Assembly: GCA_025917655.1 (NCBI GenBank) | Contig: CP084616.1 | Span: 682,001 to 746,000 of the forward strand | From: Chlorella sorokiniana | Taxonomy: Eukaryota > Chlorophyta > Trebouxiophyceae > Chlorellales > Chlorellaceae | Direction of reading: 5' to 3' | Length of the DNA stretch: 64,000 nt | Part shown: piece by piece, positions 1 through 11,663 of the stretch | How positions within the stretch are numbered: the stretch's first letter is position 1 | How the letters are laid out: each line of letters opens with the position of its first letter | Notes under the pieces: model-generated | The model's database searches: none | Told to the model about the DNA's origin: nothing | What the model saw: the letters and a program-made list of their open reading frames with translations, nothing else | Made by a program: the position numbers and the translations under genes

Positions 1-2956
1 CTCCATGCGACGCCCGATCTCCGAATGGGCACCCTGGATTCAAGGGCCTCCTCCTTGCAAGGCGGGGCCAAATTCCCACATCTCGCTTGAAGCTGCAGCC
101 AGCCCCCTCACCCTCCAGAGTTTGCGCCTCCTTCTCAAGCGCCGCCTTCTGTTCCAGAGCACGTTGCGCGGCCTGCGCGGCCGCCTCCACCTTCTTCTCG
201 AGTCGCTCGGCCTGCAGGGCAAAGAAGGCGAATGATTTTGCTGACATGCTGATGCCAGGCCAGGTGGTCATACAGAACGCATCCTGGGGATCTTGCACAG
301 GCACAGCCACGCTCCACCCGCCTCCCACGCCGCCTGCTGCCCTCACCGTGACGTTCTTCTTCTGCGCGGAGCGAGCCTCGGCGGCTGCAGTGCCGCTCTC
401 GCCCTTGGCCTGCGCCTCCAGCTCCTTAGCGCGGTCCCGCTTCTGCTTGCGGGGAAGGAGGAACAGGCAAGGAGAGTAGGGATAGACCCTTTTAATGGAT
501 TTCTGGGAGGCGATGGGCCTGCCAGAAGTCAAAGACAGATGGCAGTGCCGCAGACAGTGCTGAGAAAGCGGCCAGCGCACCGTCCAGTACTGCTTTGCCA
601 GGTCATCCGCCTCGCGCATCTCGCGACGAGCAGCCTGCAGGCGAGACGACACGGCGGCCGAGGCATGCTGCATGGGTTCTACCCTGGCACAGCGCAGGCA
701 TGCTACGTTAACAGCACATTTGCTGGCTGGCCACGTTTGCAACAGGCAGGATGGTTTTAGATCAATTTCGGGCCCATTGTTTGCGTGCTCCACAGGCGCG
801 TGCGCCGCCGAGCCGCCGCCCCCCCGCCGCCCCCAAAAAACACACTAAAGCACAGCAAGCAAACCCACAGCCATGACATTTCCCCCCTCCCACGTTGCAC
901 GCCAGCCCACCTCCATCAGCTGCTCTGCCTGCGTCTCCCGCCGCCGCGCATCCTCCTCCTCCTCCCGGGCCTGCAGGGGGCGGCGGCAGACGTGGGGCTC
1001 CGCGGGAATGAAGCGCGCACTTGTGTCGCAAATGTGGCGAGCATGATACGAGCGCTGCCTGCTAGAAGCCTTGCTTCGGTTCCCACTGCTGCCGCTGTCG
1101 GGCAGGACGCGGCGCCCATGCGAGGTGGGTGGGAAGGAGTGCGGGTTCAGGCTCGCACCTGCGTCACCAGGTCTCCCTTCTCGGCGGCCAGGCGATGAGC
1201 CTCATCCTCCTTGCGCACAGCCTCCTGCGGGAACATAAACAACACGAGGGCCCAGGGTTAGCAGCAGCAGCAAGCAGGCCCACCCCTGCAACAGGTGAGC
1301 GAGCACCGCCAAGTGTTGGCAGCGTGGAGGGCACGGGTGCCAACAGCCTGGGCCGTGGGAGGCTGGCATCCCCCTCCCCCAGCCCGAACGCAGCTCTTGC
1401 CTTCATCGCCTTCCGGTGCGCAGCCCCTGGATGTGTCGCTCCAGCTCCATGGCGTGTTCTCGCATGGACTCCGCCTCACGCGCCAGCCTGCGAAAGGGGG
1501 AGGGGGGCAGGCCATGGATCCCCGCGGCAGCTGGCCGAGTTGAGCGGCGGTGTGGGTGGAGGGCAGCGAACAAGCGATGCACTCCAGGCCCCATGGCAGC
1601 AGCGGCACCATGTCAGCTGCATGGAAGGCTTTCGGTTGCGCCGTGGCATGCGTTCCTCGTCGCCCACCTGTCGGCCTCGTTTGTCAGCTCGGCGGCTGGC
1701 TGGGCGATGCGCTTGGACTCCTCCAGGATCTCAACCCTGGGGAGGGGGCAAGCAGGATCATCACTGCGGGCGTTGCACAACTTGGGAAACCCACGCCACG
1801 ACCTGGGCTTGCCCTGATGCAAACAGGTCCCAAGGCCGCCGAAAGGAAGCGGACACGCTTCTGTGCCCGCCCACCTGCGGCGCTCTGCGCGCTGTGCCGC
1901 CTGGCGGGCGTGCTCCAGCTGGCGGTCCAGGTCCCGAGCCTCCTGCGGCGCACAAGCAGGTTCCCAGGGAGCATTTTTTGCAGAAAGGCAAGCGATTAGG
2001 GGATGGAGGGCCATGTCCCGCTCAAGCTGCCTGACGCCCTTACAAAAATGTGCACCAGGCAGCAGCAGCGCCACCAGGCAGCAACGGCAGCGCTGGCAGG
2101 TGCACCGAGTCGAGCAACTGCTGCGCCGGCGACAAGGCGGCCCCACCTGGTCGCGGCGGCGAGCCTCCTCCGCAAGCTCAGCCTCGCGAGCCTTGAGCTC
2201 CTCGGCGCGGCGGGCGGCATCGGCACTGCGGTGAGCGCGGAGGATGGGGGTCAGACTTCGCAGGTACAGGGGTAGAACAGAAGAGGTGCAAGCATGCTCA
2301 GATGCGGAAAGGACAGGTGCCAGGCACCGTGGCAAGAGCGCCGCCGGTTGCACAGGCCGGCGCGGCACAGCAACTGCTGCCTTCGCTCCCGAGCTCACGT
2401 CGTGCCCTTGGCGGCGGCGGCCTCGGCAGCAAGGCGGTCGCTCTCGCTTGCCACCTCCTCGGCCCGGGCAGCGGCGTGCTCCGCACGCACCGTCTCCGCC
2501 TCGGCCGCCTTCCACTTGCCCACAGTCTCCTGCAGGCGACAGACGGACAGACGAGGCGCTTGGGCGACGCATTTCAGGCACCGGCGGCTTCTGCGTGTCG
2601 GGCCCTTGCCGCCAGACAGACTCGGTGACAGGTGATGACAAGTTTTCCAAAGAATGACCCAGGGCAGCCCTGGAGGGCCTTGGAAGTCATGTATCAGCCC
2701 CACGGCTGCCCCTCATTACCTCGGAGGCTGCGCAGACGGGCGCCGCCTCGCGTCCAGCGCCGCGGCCGGGCGTGCCAGGGCCCGCCACCTTCTCCTTCAC
2801 CGACTGTGCGCTCTCCTTGACCGTCTCCGTCGCGCTCTTGCCCTCGGTGGAGCCCTTCAAGCCCAACGTCTCCTTGATCTTGCCCAGCACCCCCTTGTGC
2901 TGCTCCCCCTCCTCTTGGGGCTCCACCGGATGCGAGGGCAGGTCTCTCGTGGCCAT
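1..2956 (-). CDS. LEA-like/coiled-coil protein, 3' end outside window
   Basis: The start codon is at 2956. Exon 1 (2956-2720, donor GTAATG) encodes a Lys/Glu/Thr-rich segment with KIKETLGLKGSTEGKSATE and VKESAQSVKEKVAG, resembling the amphipathic repeats of LEA-type stress proteins. Further exons on the same strand all encode Ala/Glu/Arg heptad-like coiled coil: about 2532-2401, 2232-2145, 1950-1877, 1736-1669, 1500-1420, 1228-1158, 977-908, 657-590, 454-350 and 222-110. Several end in GTG(A/G)G donors in a consistent frame. The reading continues past base 1, so the C-terminus is missing. No catalytic motif is seen. A structural, cytoskeletal or stress-related role is inference only. The exact joins around 1420 and 2030 are uncertain. 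Confidence 0.6.
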
Positions 2957-3167
2957 GGTCGTCTTGTTGATGCACGGAATACGAGTTTGAAACTTTGGAA
3001 TAGGCGCGCAAGGCTGACAGCGCGGGTTGGCATGAGATCGGGGATCGGGTGTCAGCTAGCTTCAGGCCAGAGCACCGCCAGCGCTGCAAGCTTCCTCTGG
3101 TCTCAGCATTGTCATGTGGTGACTGTCAGCACCTGTACACAAGGATCGCGCAGCAGTACTTCAGACA

Positions 3168-3767
3168 ATGGCTGAGACAGCCCCCCGAAAACAACGCGAA
3201 CCTGGGTGGGGGCTGCACCTGCGCACTGCCGCCTCTGGGCTACGCCGCAAGCTGGCGGCCGGCTCCCCCGCCACCAGCGGCAGCCATGCGAGTGCAACGT
3301 CTGCCAGCCAGCAGCCGCCAGCGCATCCATCTGTGGCAGTTGAACGGCATGCTCAGCTGCAAGAAGGCCGAGCTGGAGCTGTGACAGCCAGCTGCGAAGG
3401 GCAGGCGCTGGCAGACGCATCAAGCGGGGTCCAGCGTGGAGGCAGCAGCGAAGCCGACGACCGCCGCAGCGCAGCAAAGCCTGCAGTCAACGCCAGCAGC
3501 AGCGCGGAAGCAGTCCACACGCATCTGGCGCCTGAGACCCCCACCGCGGCCCACCAAAGCCGTGGCACAGAGCATGCTGGCGCTGCTCACGGCAGCCCGT
3601 GGGCGGCAGCACGCCCCAGCCCTTTGGGCGGCAGCAGACGATGGATGGGGGCGGCAGCAGGGGCGCGAGGGCCCTGCCGCCAGAAGTCGAGGAGATGGCA
3701 GAGCAGGCGCCTTTTCGAGCATTCGAGTTCCAGCGTTTCTACTGACGTGCCCTCTCGTCAGGCTTGA
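3168..3767 (+). CDS. Doubtful Ala/Ser-rich ORF
   Basis: An open frame of 199 codons begins with ATG at 3168. Its product is low-complexity (Ala, Ser, Gln, Arg, Pro) with no recognised domain, membrane segment or signal peptide. A different frame close to its end reads like ordinary protein (ALPPEVEEMAEQAPFRAFEF, stop near 3744), so a spliced gene with another C-terminus is possible. It sits between two minus-strand genes. In DNA this GC-rich, long open frames arise by chance, so the call is weak. Confidence 0.2.
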   Translation: MAETAPRKQREPGWGLHLRTAASGLRRKLAAGSPATSGSHASATSASQQPPAHPSVAVERHAQLQEGRAGAVTASCEGQALADASSGVQRGGSSEADDRRSAAKPAVNASSSAEAVHTHLAPETPTAAHQSRGTEHAGAAHGSPWAAARPSPLGGSRRWMGAAAGARGPCRQKSRRWQSRRLFEHSSSSVSTDVPSRQA

Positions 3768-3897
3768 CCACAGGCAGGCCAGCATACACAGCGCACTGTG
3801 CAGTGCAACTGAAGCTTTAGTTAGCAATGAAGCTGGGGTCGCAGTCTGTGACAGGTGCCAGCAGCTGTGCAGAGCAAGGGCATCACAACGGCTTCCC

Positions 3898-3902
3898 TTA
3901 CA
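3898..3902 (-). terminator. TGTAA poly(A) signal candidate
   Basis: TTACA on the + strand gives TGTAA on the minus strand, 31 nt past the stop of the PP2A B'' gene. TGTAA is the usual poly(A) element of chlorophyte nuclear genes. Placement is good but the motif is short. Confidence 0.45.
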
Positions 3903-3932
3903 GTAGCGCTGCCCCAAAAAGTTTGGGTGCCG

Positions 3933-6500
3933 CTACAGCTGCCTTGCCTGCTGCCGCGCCGCCGCTGCCGCCTCCCCCGCCGCCGCCGCTTGCTGCTGCT
4001 GCAGGAGCGCCTCGCGGTTCTCGTACTCCCAAAACAGGTTGACATCCAGCAGCAGCCCGATGATGGTGCCGGCAGCGCCGCACCGCTGCAAGTCTGCAGC
4101 AAAAGCACATGTGGGGGGGCCACTTGAGCCTATTTGGGTGCCCGCTCCGCTCAGAGGTGCCTGCTGCTCTTCAGGGCACCTGCCCCACGTGCCCCCTCAC
4201 ATAACCTCAACAGCCCGCGGCAGGAAGCAAGCCTCCGGGTGCATGCACGCTGGCCCCATCACAGGACAGCTCAGCCCGCCCAACCAAGCTGCCGCGGGGT
4301 CCTCACCCGCCGCCGTGACGCGGTCGGGGTTGGGCGCCTGCAGCAGGTCGTTCACCTCTGCCAGCACATCCTCCACACGCAGCCCTGCAGGCGAAAGAGC
4401 AGCAAGAGGGCAAAACCAGGGGGAAATCATGCACGTTTTTGACCAACAACAACCATGGCGTGCATGCATCCAGGCGACGCATCTTCTCAGCTGCGTGGGC
4501 AGCACGTGCCGGCAGCTACGGGAAGACAGGCAGCCCCAGATGGCGGCCCACCCCGCAGCAGCCCCGCACCTGCGTACTGCCCCAGCGCCAGCCACAGCAC
4601 ATGCACCTCCCGAAACAGTGTGTAGAGGTCGGCCTGCGAAGGGAGGCTTCAGCGTGTGTGTAATGTGTCGTGGGAGGATGGATGTGTGGAGAAAGGGGGG
4701 GGTTGAATGAAGTGGACACAGTCAGCGATCTGCCCTCTGATGGTCCCCACTAGCTGGTGGCTGCAATGCAGCACAAGGCTCAGATCCCCACAAGCTCCCT
4801 CCGCCTTGCCTGGCTGAGCCAGCCACAGCCCCGCAGGTCCAGCAGCGGGAAGAAGTAGCGCACGGCGGCGGGCGGTGCCGCTGCTCCCACGCGGCGCTGA
4901 AGGTGCAGAAGGCGCAAAGTCCATGCCCCCGCCTGGGGGCGCGGACCCTACATCGCAGCTGCCGCCGCCGCACGGCAGGCAGTGGTGGCCAAACAGGCGC
5001 TGGATGGCCAGGGGCGTCATGGTGCCCTGGCTGAGGCTGCAGGCGGGCAGAGGGGCAGGGGAGGGAGGGGTGAGGAGGCTGGAATGGGTCCCAAGTTTGG
5101 CTGGAAGAGCCAAAGGTGCTCTCAGATCCCCAACTGGGGCATCGGCTGGCTCGTCACCCGTCCCATACCTCTGCCCAAACTGTCCATACATAAAAACATC
5201 ACCTCGCAAACTCCTCCTGGCTGAGCAGCCCGTCCCCGTCCCCGTCCAGCTCAGCAAAGCGCTGGCGCAGCGCCGCCACTGCCCCAGGTGAGAACCAGCC
5301 CTGGTGCAAGCGCAGCGCTGCCGCGAGGCTCGCCGCGCAGCCGCCACCTCCGAGGCCATCGACTGGGTCGGAAGCGATCGCGGCGGCGATCGCGGCTGCA
5401 GCTGCCACCGCTGCCTCCAAGCTATGTAGAGCCGTCGAAAGCTCGTGGGCTTCAGGGCAGGCTGCGAGGTCTCGGATCAGCAGCCGCCCCCGCCGCCCGT
5501 GCAGCAGCAGCAGGCGAGCCGCCACCGCCGTGCACCAATCAACGGGGCCACGAGCGCCTCGCTGCAGGCCGCCAGCGGCGCGTGCTGCTCCAGCCACAGG
5601 AGCAGCTGAAGCGGAGACAGCGCCCCGCCGCCGGCCACGTCCAACAGGCCGAGCTCCACTCGCTGCACGGGGCAGCAGCAGGGCAGGGAGGTAGGCAGGC
5701 GGGCTGAGGCTGCACACGCAGCACGCCGCAGCAGGATCCATTGCGCGAGGACATTTCCCTGCTGTCCTGCTGACAGTGAGCAGCGTCGCCGACTCATCAG
5801 CCGGCAGGCAGCCCACCAGGCGGATCTGGGCGGAGCGGGCGGTGCAGTAGCGGAAGAGCGTCGCGACGGGCACGAAGGCAGCGTCGCCCCGAGCCAGCCT
5901 CAGGAAGGTTGAAGCCTGCGGGGAGTCCGGGGAGGGTGGCCTGGGGGCGGGCCCGCTGGGCGCTGATGCAAGCAGCCAGCCGCTGTGAGCTCCTTTCAGG
6001 CGTCAGGCCGGCGACAAGGCGCGTGCCTGGAAGTAGGCATCCGTGCGGGGCCCAATCGCCTCCCGGCACTCTGCCGCCACCTGCTGGGCGGGGTCGTAGC
6101 GTCAATGGCCCGTCCCAATGATGCCCCGCGTTTCATGTTGAAACGTAACAAGCGCTGTCGTGTCTGGTACCATATCGAGCGGCCCTCTTGCCTGCGTGAA
6201 GCGGTCGTAGTTCAGGCACAGCTCGCAGCTGTTCCATCCCGCGTGCCCATCCGGGCAACCGCCCGTGTGCGCTGCAGCCGCGGCGGGGGCGGCGTGCCGC
6301 TGCAGCAGCCACCAGAGCACCTCCTCGTCCTCGTCGCTCAGCACAGCCTTGCTGCGTGCCTGCACAAGCGCGCGTGGGGCTGGGTGGGGGTGTCGGACTG
6401 AACGTGCCCACGGCGGCACACTTGGCGGCAGCTCAGCTCTGATGGTGCGGGTTGCTCACCGCAAGCGCCAGTTGCCGAGCTTGAAGGCGATGCGCTGAAC
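3933..6500 (-). CDS. PP2A regulatory subunit B'' (PPP2R3C/TON2/FASS type)
   Basis: The product is a B'' regulatory subunit of protein phosphatase 2A. The PPP2R3C/TON2 branch organises microtubules and division planes in plants and acts at centrosomes in animals. The order of blocks follows the family: SKAVLSDEDEEVLWWLLQRH and LNYDRFTQ (about 6345-6180); ASTFLRLARGDAAF with TLFRYCTARSAQIRL (5914-5810); RVELGLLDVAGGGALSPLQL (5665-5600); GWFSPGAVAALRQ followed by the EF-hand loop DGDGDGLLSQEEF (near 5290-5205); AVRYFFPLLDLRGCGWL (near 4885-4825); LRVEDVLAEVNDLLQA (4388-4306); and the diagnostic C-terminus LLLDVNLFWEYENREALL (4075-4015). The start exon is unclear; coding may begin near or upstream of 6500. 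The exon at 5040-4825 changes frame twice relative to the family, and its donor looks like CAG|GCAAGG, a possible GC-AG intron. Confidence 0.8.
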
Positions 6501-7242
6501 ACATGCAAGCTCAGATTTCGTGCAGACAACGCTTGCAGGTAGCACGCGCAAAAATGCGCAGCACACCGTTTGCCTGACGGCGACAGCGGCGGCTGGGGCG
6601 GCTTATGCCCTATCCAGCGTGCACCGCTGCGAGGAAACGGAAATACTCGATAAACTGGCCGACAAGTTTCAAAGGAAACCGGCTCGCCGGCAAATGAGGC
6701 TGTTGCTCAGCCCGCCGAATGGCCCGACTTGGAATGTGTTGAGGCGGAGGACCCCGAAACCTGACTCGATCAATTGCTCCGCAGTTGATCAATCATACAC
6801 TTGCAATGGCGCCTTAAGGCACCAATGGGGCTGCCTGTGTGCACCTGCCTTCTAGCTGTCGACGCCCGCCGCCGCAGCGCCGCCGCCTGTCATGTTCACC
6901 TTGCGTTTACCCAGCTGCCCCTGCTTTGCAGACAAGGGCCAAGACACCCCGGGGTGGGTGCCGAGTTTGGGCAAGTGCCGATCTTTCAGATTTTCGAAGG
7001 ATAGATGCAGCCAGAAGCCGCTGCGGGGACCTCGCTGGCCAGCGGCGGCGATGGCAGCAGTACACTCATGCGCTGCACTGGAGTTCCGAGTTCGAACGTT
7101 GGACCACAAACTTTCACCACGCAACGCCTGTGAGTTCGCTTGCAATCCTCAATTGGCCGTCCTTAAGCCCTCCGAGCGCTCTCTCACAACCGCCGTCCCC
7201 TCCCAACTGCCGCCACACCGCACCGGCTTACTTACTGCTTCT
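6501..7242. other. Intergenic, divergent promoters
   Basis: This stretch lies between the minus-strand PP2A subunit and the plus-strand PCxxC protein. It is locally less GC-rich around 6620-6800. The short open frames on both strands match nothing I recognise, and no RNA gene or repeat was seen. It probably holds both promoters and perhaps the unassigned first exon of the PP2A subunit gene. Confidence 0.4.
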
Positions 7243-7864
7243 ATGGCGTCTGAGAACTCCAAGACCGTGCTTGTGATGCCCGCCCGCGCCGCCTGCTGCA
7301 TCGCCACCGCCGCCGCTGCCGCCGCCACCCGCTGCAAACAAGAAGAAGAACCCAAAGGGGCCAAAGCTTGCTGAGACCACGTCCACCCACCGCTGCTGTG
7401 CAGAGCGCCGGTGAGGCGATTTCTGTTTTGTTGACGGCTCATGCTGCGGGCTGGATGCGGCTGACTGCTTCCCGCCCGACCCTACCCAAGCAGCCACTCC
7501 ACCTCCCAACGGGCTGCCACTCCCCCACGCTGCAGGCTGATCGCGTCCTACGTCGTCCAGGCGCGCAAGCACGGCGTGCCCCCACAGCGTCGTCACCTGG
7601 GTTCGCCGCAAGCTGGGCGGCAGCATCGCGGTGTTCCGCCGCCGCGCCGACGGCTCGCTGGGCTGCGCCGCGCCCTGCCTGCTGTGCGCCCGCGAGCTGC
7701 AGCGCTTTGACCTCAAGGTCTGCTGCTCGCTGGCCCCCGGGGAGTGGTTTGTGGGGCGGCTGACCGACGCGGAGGCGCCGCCGCCGGGCCTCACCAGCGG
7801 GCAGCGCCGCCAGTTTGCGACGTGGCGCCTGGCAGCGGCGGCCGAGCGCGGGGGCGGGGGCTGA
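7243..7864 (+). CDS. Conserved plant/algal protein with PCxxC motif, function unknown
   Basis: The ATG at 7243 opens a short exon (MASENSKTVLV). A Pro-rich then Lys-rich segment (NKKKNPKGPKLAETT) follows, ending at a donor GTGAGG near 7410. A second exon starts after an acceptor at about 7534 (RLIASYVVQARKHGVPP) and continues as VVTWVRRKLGGSIAVFRRR, then SLGCAAPCLLCARELQRFDL, GEWFVGRLTDAEAPPPGLTS and a Gly-rich end with stop TGA at 7862-7864. The pattern recalls plant proteins of unknown function, from memory only. PCLLC resembles the second half of a cytidine-deaminase zinc motif, but the matching HxE is not evident, so no enzyme is claimed. Two one-base frame changes are needed: one in exon 1 and one at about 7588. 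Confidence 0.5.
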
Positions 7865-8253
7865 GCAGCGGCGGCAGCAGCAGGGCAGCGCAGCAGCGCG
7901 GGAGGAGGTGTGAGGGGTGCACGCGGCGGATGACCATGGTACTGCTTGTTGCTCGCTCCCTGTGCGGCGAGCGGCCGCCCTGTTTTGTTTCTCGACTGGC
8001 CATGCCAGCCACCAGGGCGCCTGCTGTAATACTCTGTCTCAAAGCAGCAGGGCATTGAAATTGCAGGGCGTGTGCTGCCGAAGGCTCGGCTGCGGGGCAG
8101 CTGCTGTGCGGCATAGATGCTGCGCTTTGCGTGCAGCCTTGGGGCATCCGTTGTGGCTCTTGGCTGCCCTGCTGGCATTCCTTTGCTCTGTTCACTGGCT
8201 TGAAATCTCCCAAGCTCCTGTCAACATTGTGAAACCAAGACTGCGGGCTGACC
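7865..8253. other. Intergenic between two plus-strand genes
   Basis: This is the 3' flank of the PCxxC gene and the 5' flank of the dehydrogenase gene. Apart from a TGTAA element, nothing was identified. Open frames on both strands are low-complexity shadows. Confidence 0.4.
8025..8029 (+). terminator. TGTAA poly(A) signal candidate
   Basis: TGTAA lies 161 nt past the stop codon of the PCxxC gene, within the usual 3'UTR range of chlorophyte genes. Confidence 0.4.
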
Positions 8254-11200
8254 ATGGACGCCGCTCCCTCGGGCGCCGTGCCCACCAGCATGGGTGCAGC
8301 GGGCCCAGCCCCTGCGTCAAGCAGCGCAGCAGCGCCGCCGCTATCCCCCTGCATCCGCCGGGCAGTCCAAGGCTGCCGGGGGTGTCGGCCGCAGAGTCGC
8401 CGCTGGCCTCCGGGCCCACTGTGAGCTACCCCCTGCCCCGGGAGGTGGACCTGTCCAACACCAACATAATCATCACGGGGGCACCAGCGGGGTGGGCCTG
8501 GAGGCTGCCAAGGTGGGCAGAGGGCCCTCGGGACTGCTTTTAGGCAGGACGCTCAACGGGCGGCTGGCTGGCTCGGTGGGCTGGGGATGGCTGGCAGGTT
8601 TGATTGTGCAACTCGCTGTATCAGGCCTGGTGAATCTCTACTATGCCTTGAGTCCTGCGTTGCATAGTGCGTGGCTGGTCTCTGTCCCCACCTTCACAGG
8701 CCCTCTGCGCCAAGAACGCTCTCCTCTTCATCGTCGGCGACAACGTAGACAAGGGCCAGCGGTGAGCTCCCCAGGCGGCCTCCCGCTGCTCCCTCTCGAG
8801 CCGCGCTGACCGCCCTCGCCAGCGCTGCATGCCCTGGCGACGCCATGCTATGCAAGCCCAGCCTCGGGCTCCATCGGCAAACGATATGTGCCTGCTCACC
8901 CCCCTCTCCCCCATCTCATGGAGGCAGGGCCCTGCGAGCCGTGCAGGAGGCGGTGCCAAAGGCGCGCGTTGACTTCTTTGAATGCGACGTGGCTTCCCTG
9001 CAGTGAGGGCCGGCCGCCGGGGCAGGCCCCATCGCACAGCAAAACCGCATGCTTGCAGGTTTTGCGGGAGCACTGTGTTTGGGGTGGAGGTCTGCGGCGG
9101 GCGGTCCGCACTAAACACTTGTAGCCTGGCCTGGCCGGCAGTGCCAGAAGGCTTCCTGGCGAGGTGGGCAGCCATAAGCTCCACCCCCTCTACCCCACCC
9201 CACGCCCCCCAGGTCTGTGCGCACCTTTGCCGCCGCCTTCAAGGCGCTGGGCGTGCCGCTGCACGTGCTGGCGCTGAACGCCGGCTGCTTCCTGTGGCCA
9301 TACAGAAAGTGGGCGGGGCGGGGGCGCCCGGCGGGTTGGCACTGTGACAGGCACTTGGCATGAGCTGCACAGCAGGGCATAAACAGGCCGGTTGCGCCAC
9401 CCTCTCTCTCTTGTGTGCCACCTGCTCCAAGCCCTGCCCCTCTGAGCTGTGACCACAGCAGATCGGCGCCTCCACCCGGCGCTCACCGAAGTGCCACCTG
9501 ATCCTGGCAACGGCCTGCCCCTGTCCCCAGGACCCCGACGGCTTTGAGCTCACAGTGGCCACAAACTACCTGGGCCACTTCCTGCTGGCACACCTGCTGC
9601 TGCCGGAGCTGCTGGGTGCGCGGGGGGAGGCTCACGGGGCCAACAGCTCGCTGGGCCAGCGTATGCTTAGAAGATGGGTAGGGGAGGGCTAGGCTGTGGG
9701 TGGGTGCCGGAGCCTGTCGCCTGCAAGGCCTGCATGCTGCCTATGCGGCCTATGCAGAGGGCGTGACGGGGCGGTCCGTTGGCGGGAACTGCCTGCAGTC
9801 GCCCCTGCCCCATCCTGCAGAGTTGCCCCCCCACCCACCCCCCCCCCCCACACACACACACACACACACCATGCAGCCGCCACCCCTTCCCGCATCGTCT
9901 GGATGGCCTCCGCCTTTGAGCAGCTGGGCATTCTGCAGTGGCAGGACCTGGGGTGAGGAGCTGCCTGATCAACGCCTGCCCTAGTGCGCGGCCAGTCCAG
10001 CGTCAATACGGTTATGCCTGCCTGAGTTCATTGTTATATCTCGCCTCGATAAGACAGGCGCAAGCGAGCCTGTGGGCGCCGCCCCCTTGCCCCCAACCCA
10101 CCAACGCAGGGGCGAGCTTGCGAGGGACAGCGACCTGTTGCAGTACGGCAACTCCAAGCTGTACTGCGTGATGGCTGCCCGGGAGATGGCCAGGCGCCTG
10201 GCGGTGAGCCCTGCCGCCTGCAGGTGTCAGCTTGGCGCCGAGATCCCAGGGTGCCAGGTTGGCAGCAGGCGCCAGGCTGGCAGTCCCAACATGGGCAAGA
10301 TGGCGGGTCCTCGGGCCGCCGCTGGTCCCCGCTGTAGCTTGGCTACAGCCCCTGGCCTGCAGTTATTCGTTCCTGTTTGGAGTGCAGGGCAGCGGAGTGG
10401 ATGTGTTTGCAGTGCACCCCGGCCTGGTGGACACGCCCCTGTACAGCCGTACCTCCTTGGGTAAGCTGCCTTCCTAAGCGGAGGGGGAGCTGCAGCCTCG
10501 CTTGGCGCCATGGCGTCGCAGCAATGCTGCGGACTTCCCTCGCCGTTCAAATGCATGCCCGTCTAAAGACGGCAGTGCCTGCCCCACGGTCCCCCGCAGG
10601 CAAGCCAAGCTCTTTGTTGTGGAGCGCCGCGGCGCGCCTGTTTGGGCAGAGCCCCGCGCGCGCGCCACCAGCCTTGTCTACGCAGCTGGAGCACTTGAGC
10701 TGGATGGTGAGGCTTGCTGGCCCCGATGGGGTGATGTGCTCCGCGATGGCTGGCGCCGCTGATGCGCGGGCTGAGGGACCTGCCTCGCAAAGGGCGAGCA
10801 GCTGCTGCCGCAGCAGGGCAATCCCAACAGAGGCTGCTTGCTGGAAAAGCCGTTTGCCCATCAGCCGCTGCTGCGCTGCTTCCCGTGCCGCCTCGGCGCC
10901 TTCAGGCAAGGGCGGCTCCTACTCGGGCCCCCTACCTCGGCCTTCTGGCGGTGAACGCGTTCAACACCAGCCGCCTCACTCCTCTCAACCCGCAAGCCCA
11001 CAGCGCCGAGAACTGCAGGTGAGGGGGAAGCGCTGGGTGGAGGGGCCGCTGACGGTTGCAGCATAGCGCGGCCGCCCTCAATCTTCGCTGCTCGTACACA
11101 GCTGCATGCTTGCCACGCACTCAGGTGGACACTCGCCCGACTCTCCGTTGCCTCCCAGTGCTCCAACTCTGATTTGCTCTTCCACCAAAGTTCCACTAAC

Positions 11201-11663
11201 TGTGCCCCCCTCCCCTTCCCAGGCGACTGTACGAGGAGACGGCAAAGCTGCTGGAGCGGGCCATCGGCCAGCCGCTGCCCAGCAAGCTCCCGGCCGCCTA
11301 CAGGTGCGCCGCTTGGCCAATACCCACGCTCGCTCACACCAACCTTCCCGGCTGTCGGCTTGCCCTTGGATCTGCCTCTGTATCCCTTCCTTGCTAGCCC
11401 AGGTGCCTGTTACGCCCCCTCTCAGCCCCCTGCGCTAGCCTGCACTTCCCCGGTTAATTAACACATTAACAACAACCAGTGTTGCCTGTTGTCTTGTTCC
11501 ATGTTGTGTCTGCAGGGAGCCTCCGTGGCGAGAGCATGCGGCCGGCGCAGACCGCGCCCGCCCTGTGGACTCCACCCTGCCCACCCGCCCGCCTCCCTAC
11601 CGCGTGCACGAGGCGGTGGCGCATGTGAAGCAGACCCTGCACGCGGGGCGCGGCGGAATGTGA
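8254..11663 (+). CDS. Short-chain dehydrogenase/reductase (retinol dehydrogenase/TIC32-like)
   Basis: This is a classical SDR enzyme that transfers hydride from NAD(P)H; its substrate cannot be told. About 12 exons follow the Rossmann-fold order: VDLSNTNIIITGA then TSGVGLEAAK (cofactor motif TGxxxGxG, 8445-8513); ALCAKNALLFIVGDNVDKGQ (8701-8762); ARVDFFECDVASLQ (8960-9004); LHVLALNAG (9262-9288, the NNAG-type motif); NYLGHFLLAHLLLPELL (9568-9618); SRIVWMASAFEQL (9890-9930, catalytic Ser); YGNSKLYCVMAA (10144-10180, catalytic YxxxK); VFAVHPGLVDTPLY (10405-10446); and a C-terminal region ending HAGRGGM with TGA at 11661-11663. The start at 8254 gives an Ala/Pro/Ser-rich leader, possibly a targeting peptide. 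The cofactor motif and the exon near 10900 each change frame by one base. The gene is convergent with the helicase, 235 bp away. Confidence 0.85.
9840..9870. repeat. Poly-C and CA repeat before an acceptor
   Basis: A C-run followed by about ten CA units lies in an intron of the dehydrogenase gene, directly upstream of the exon encoding the catalytic-Ser region. It occupies the place of a polypyrimidine tract. Confidence 0.7.
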
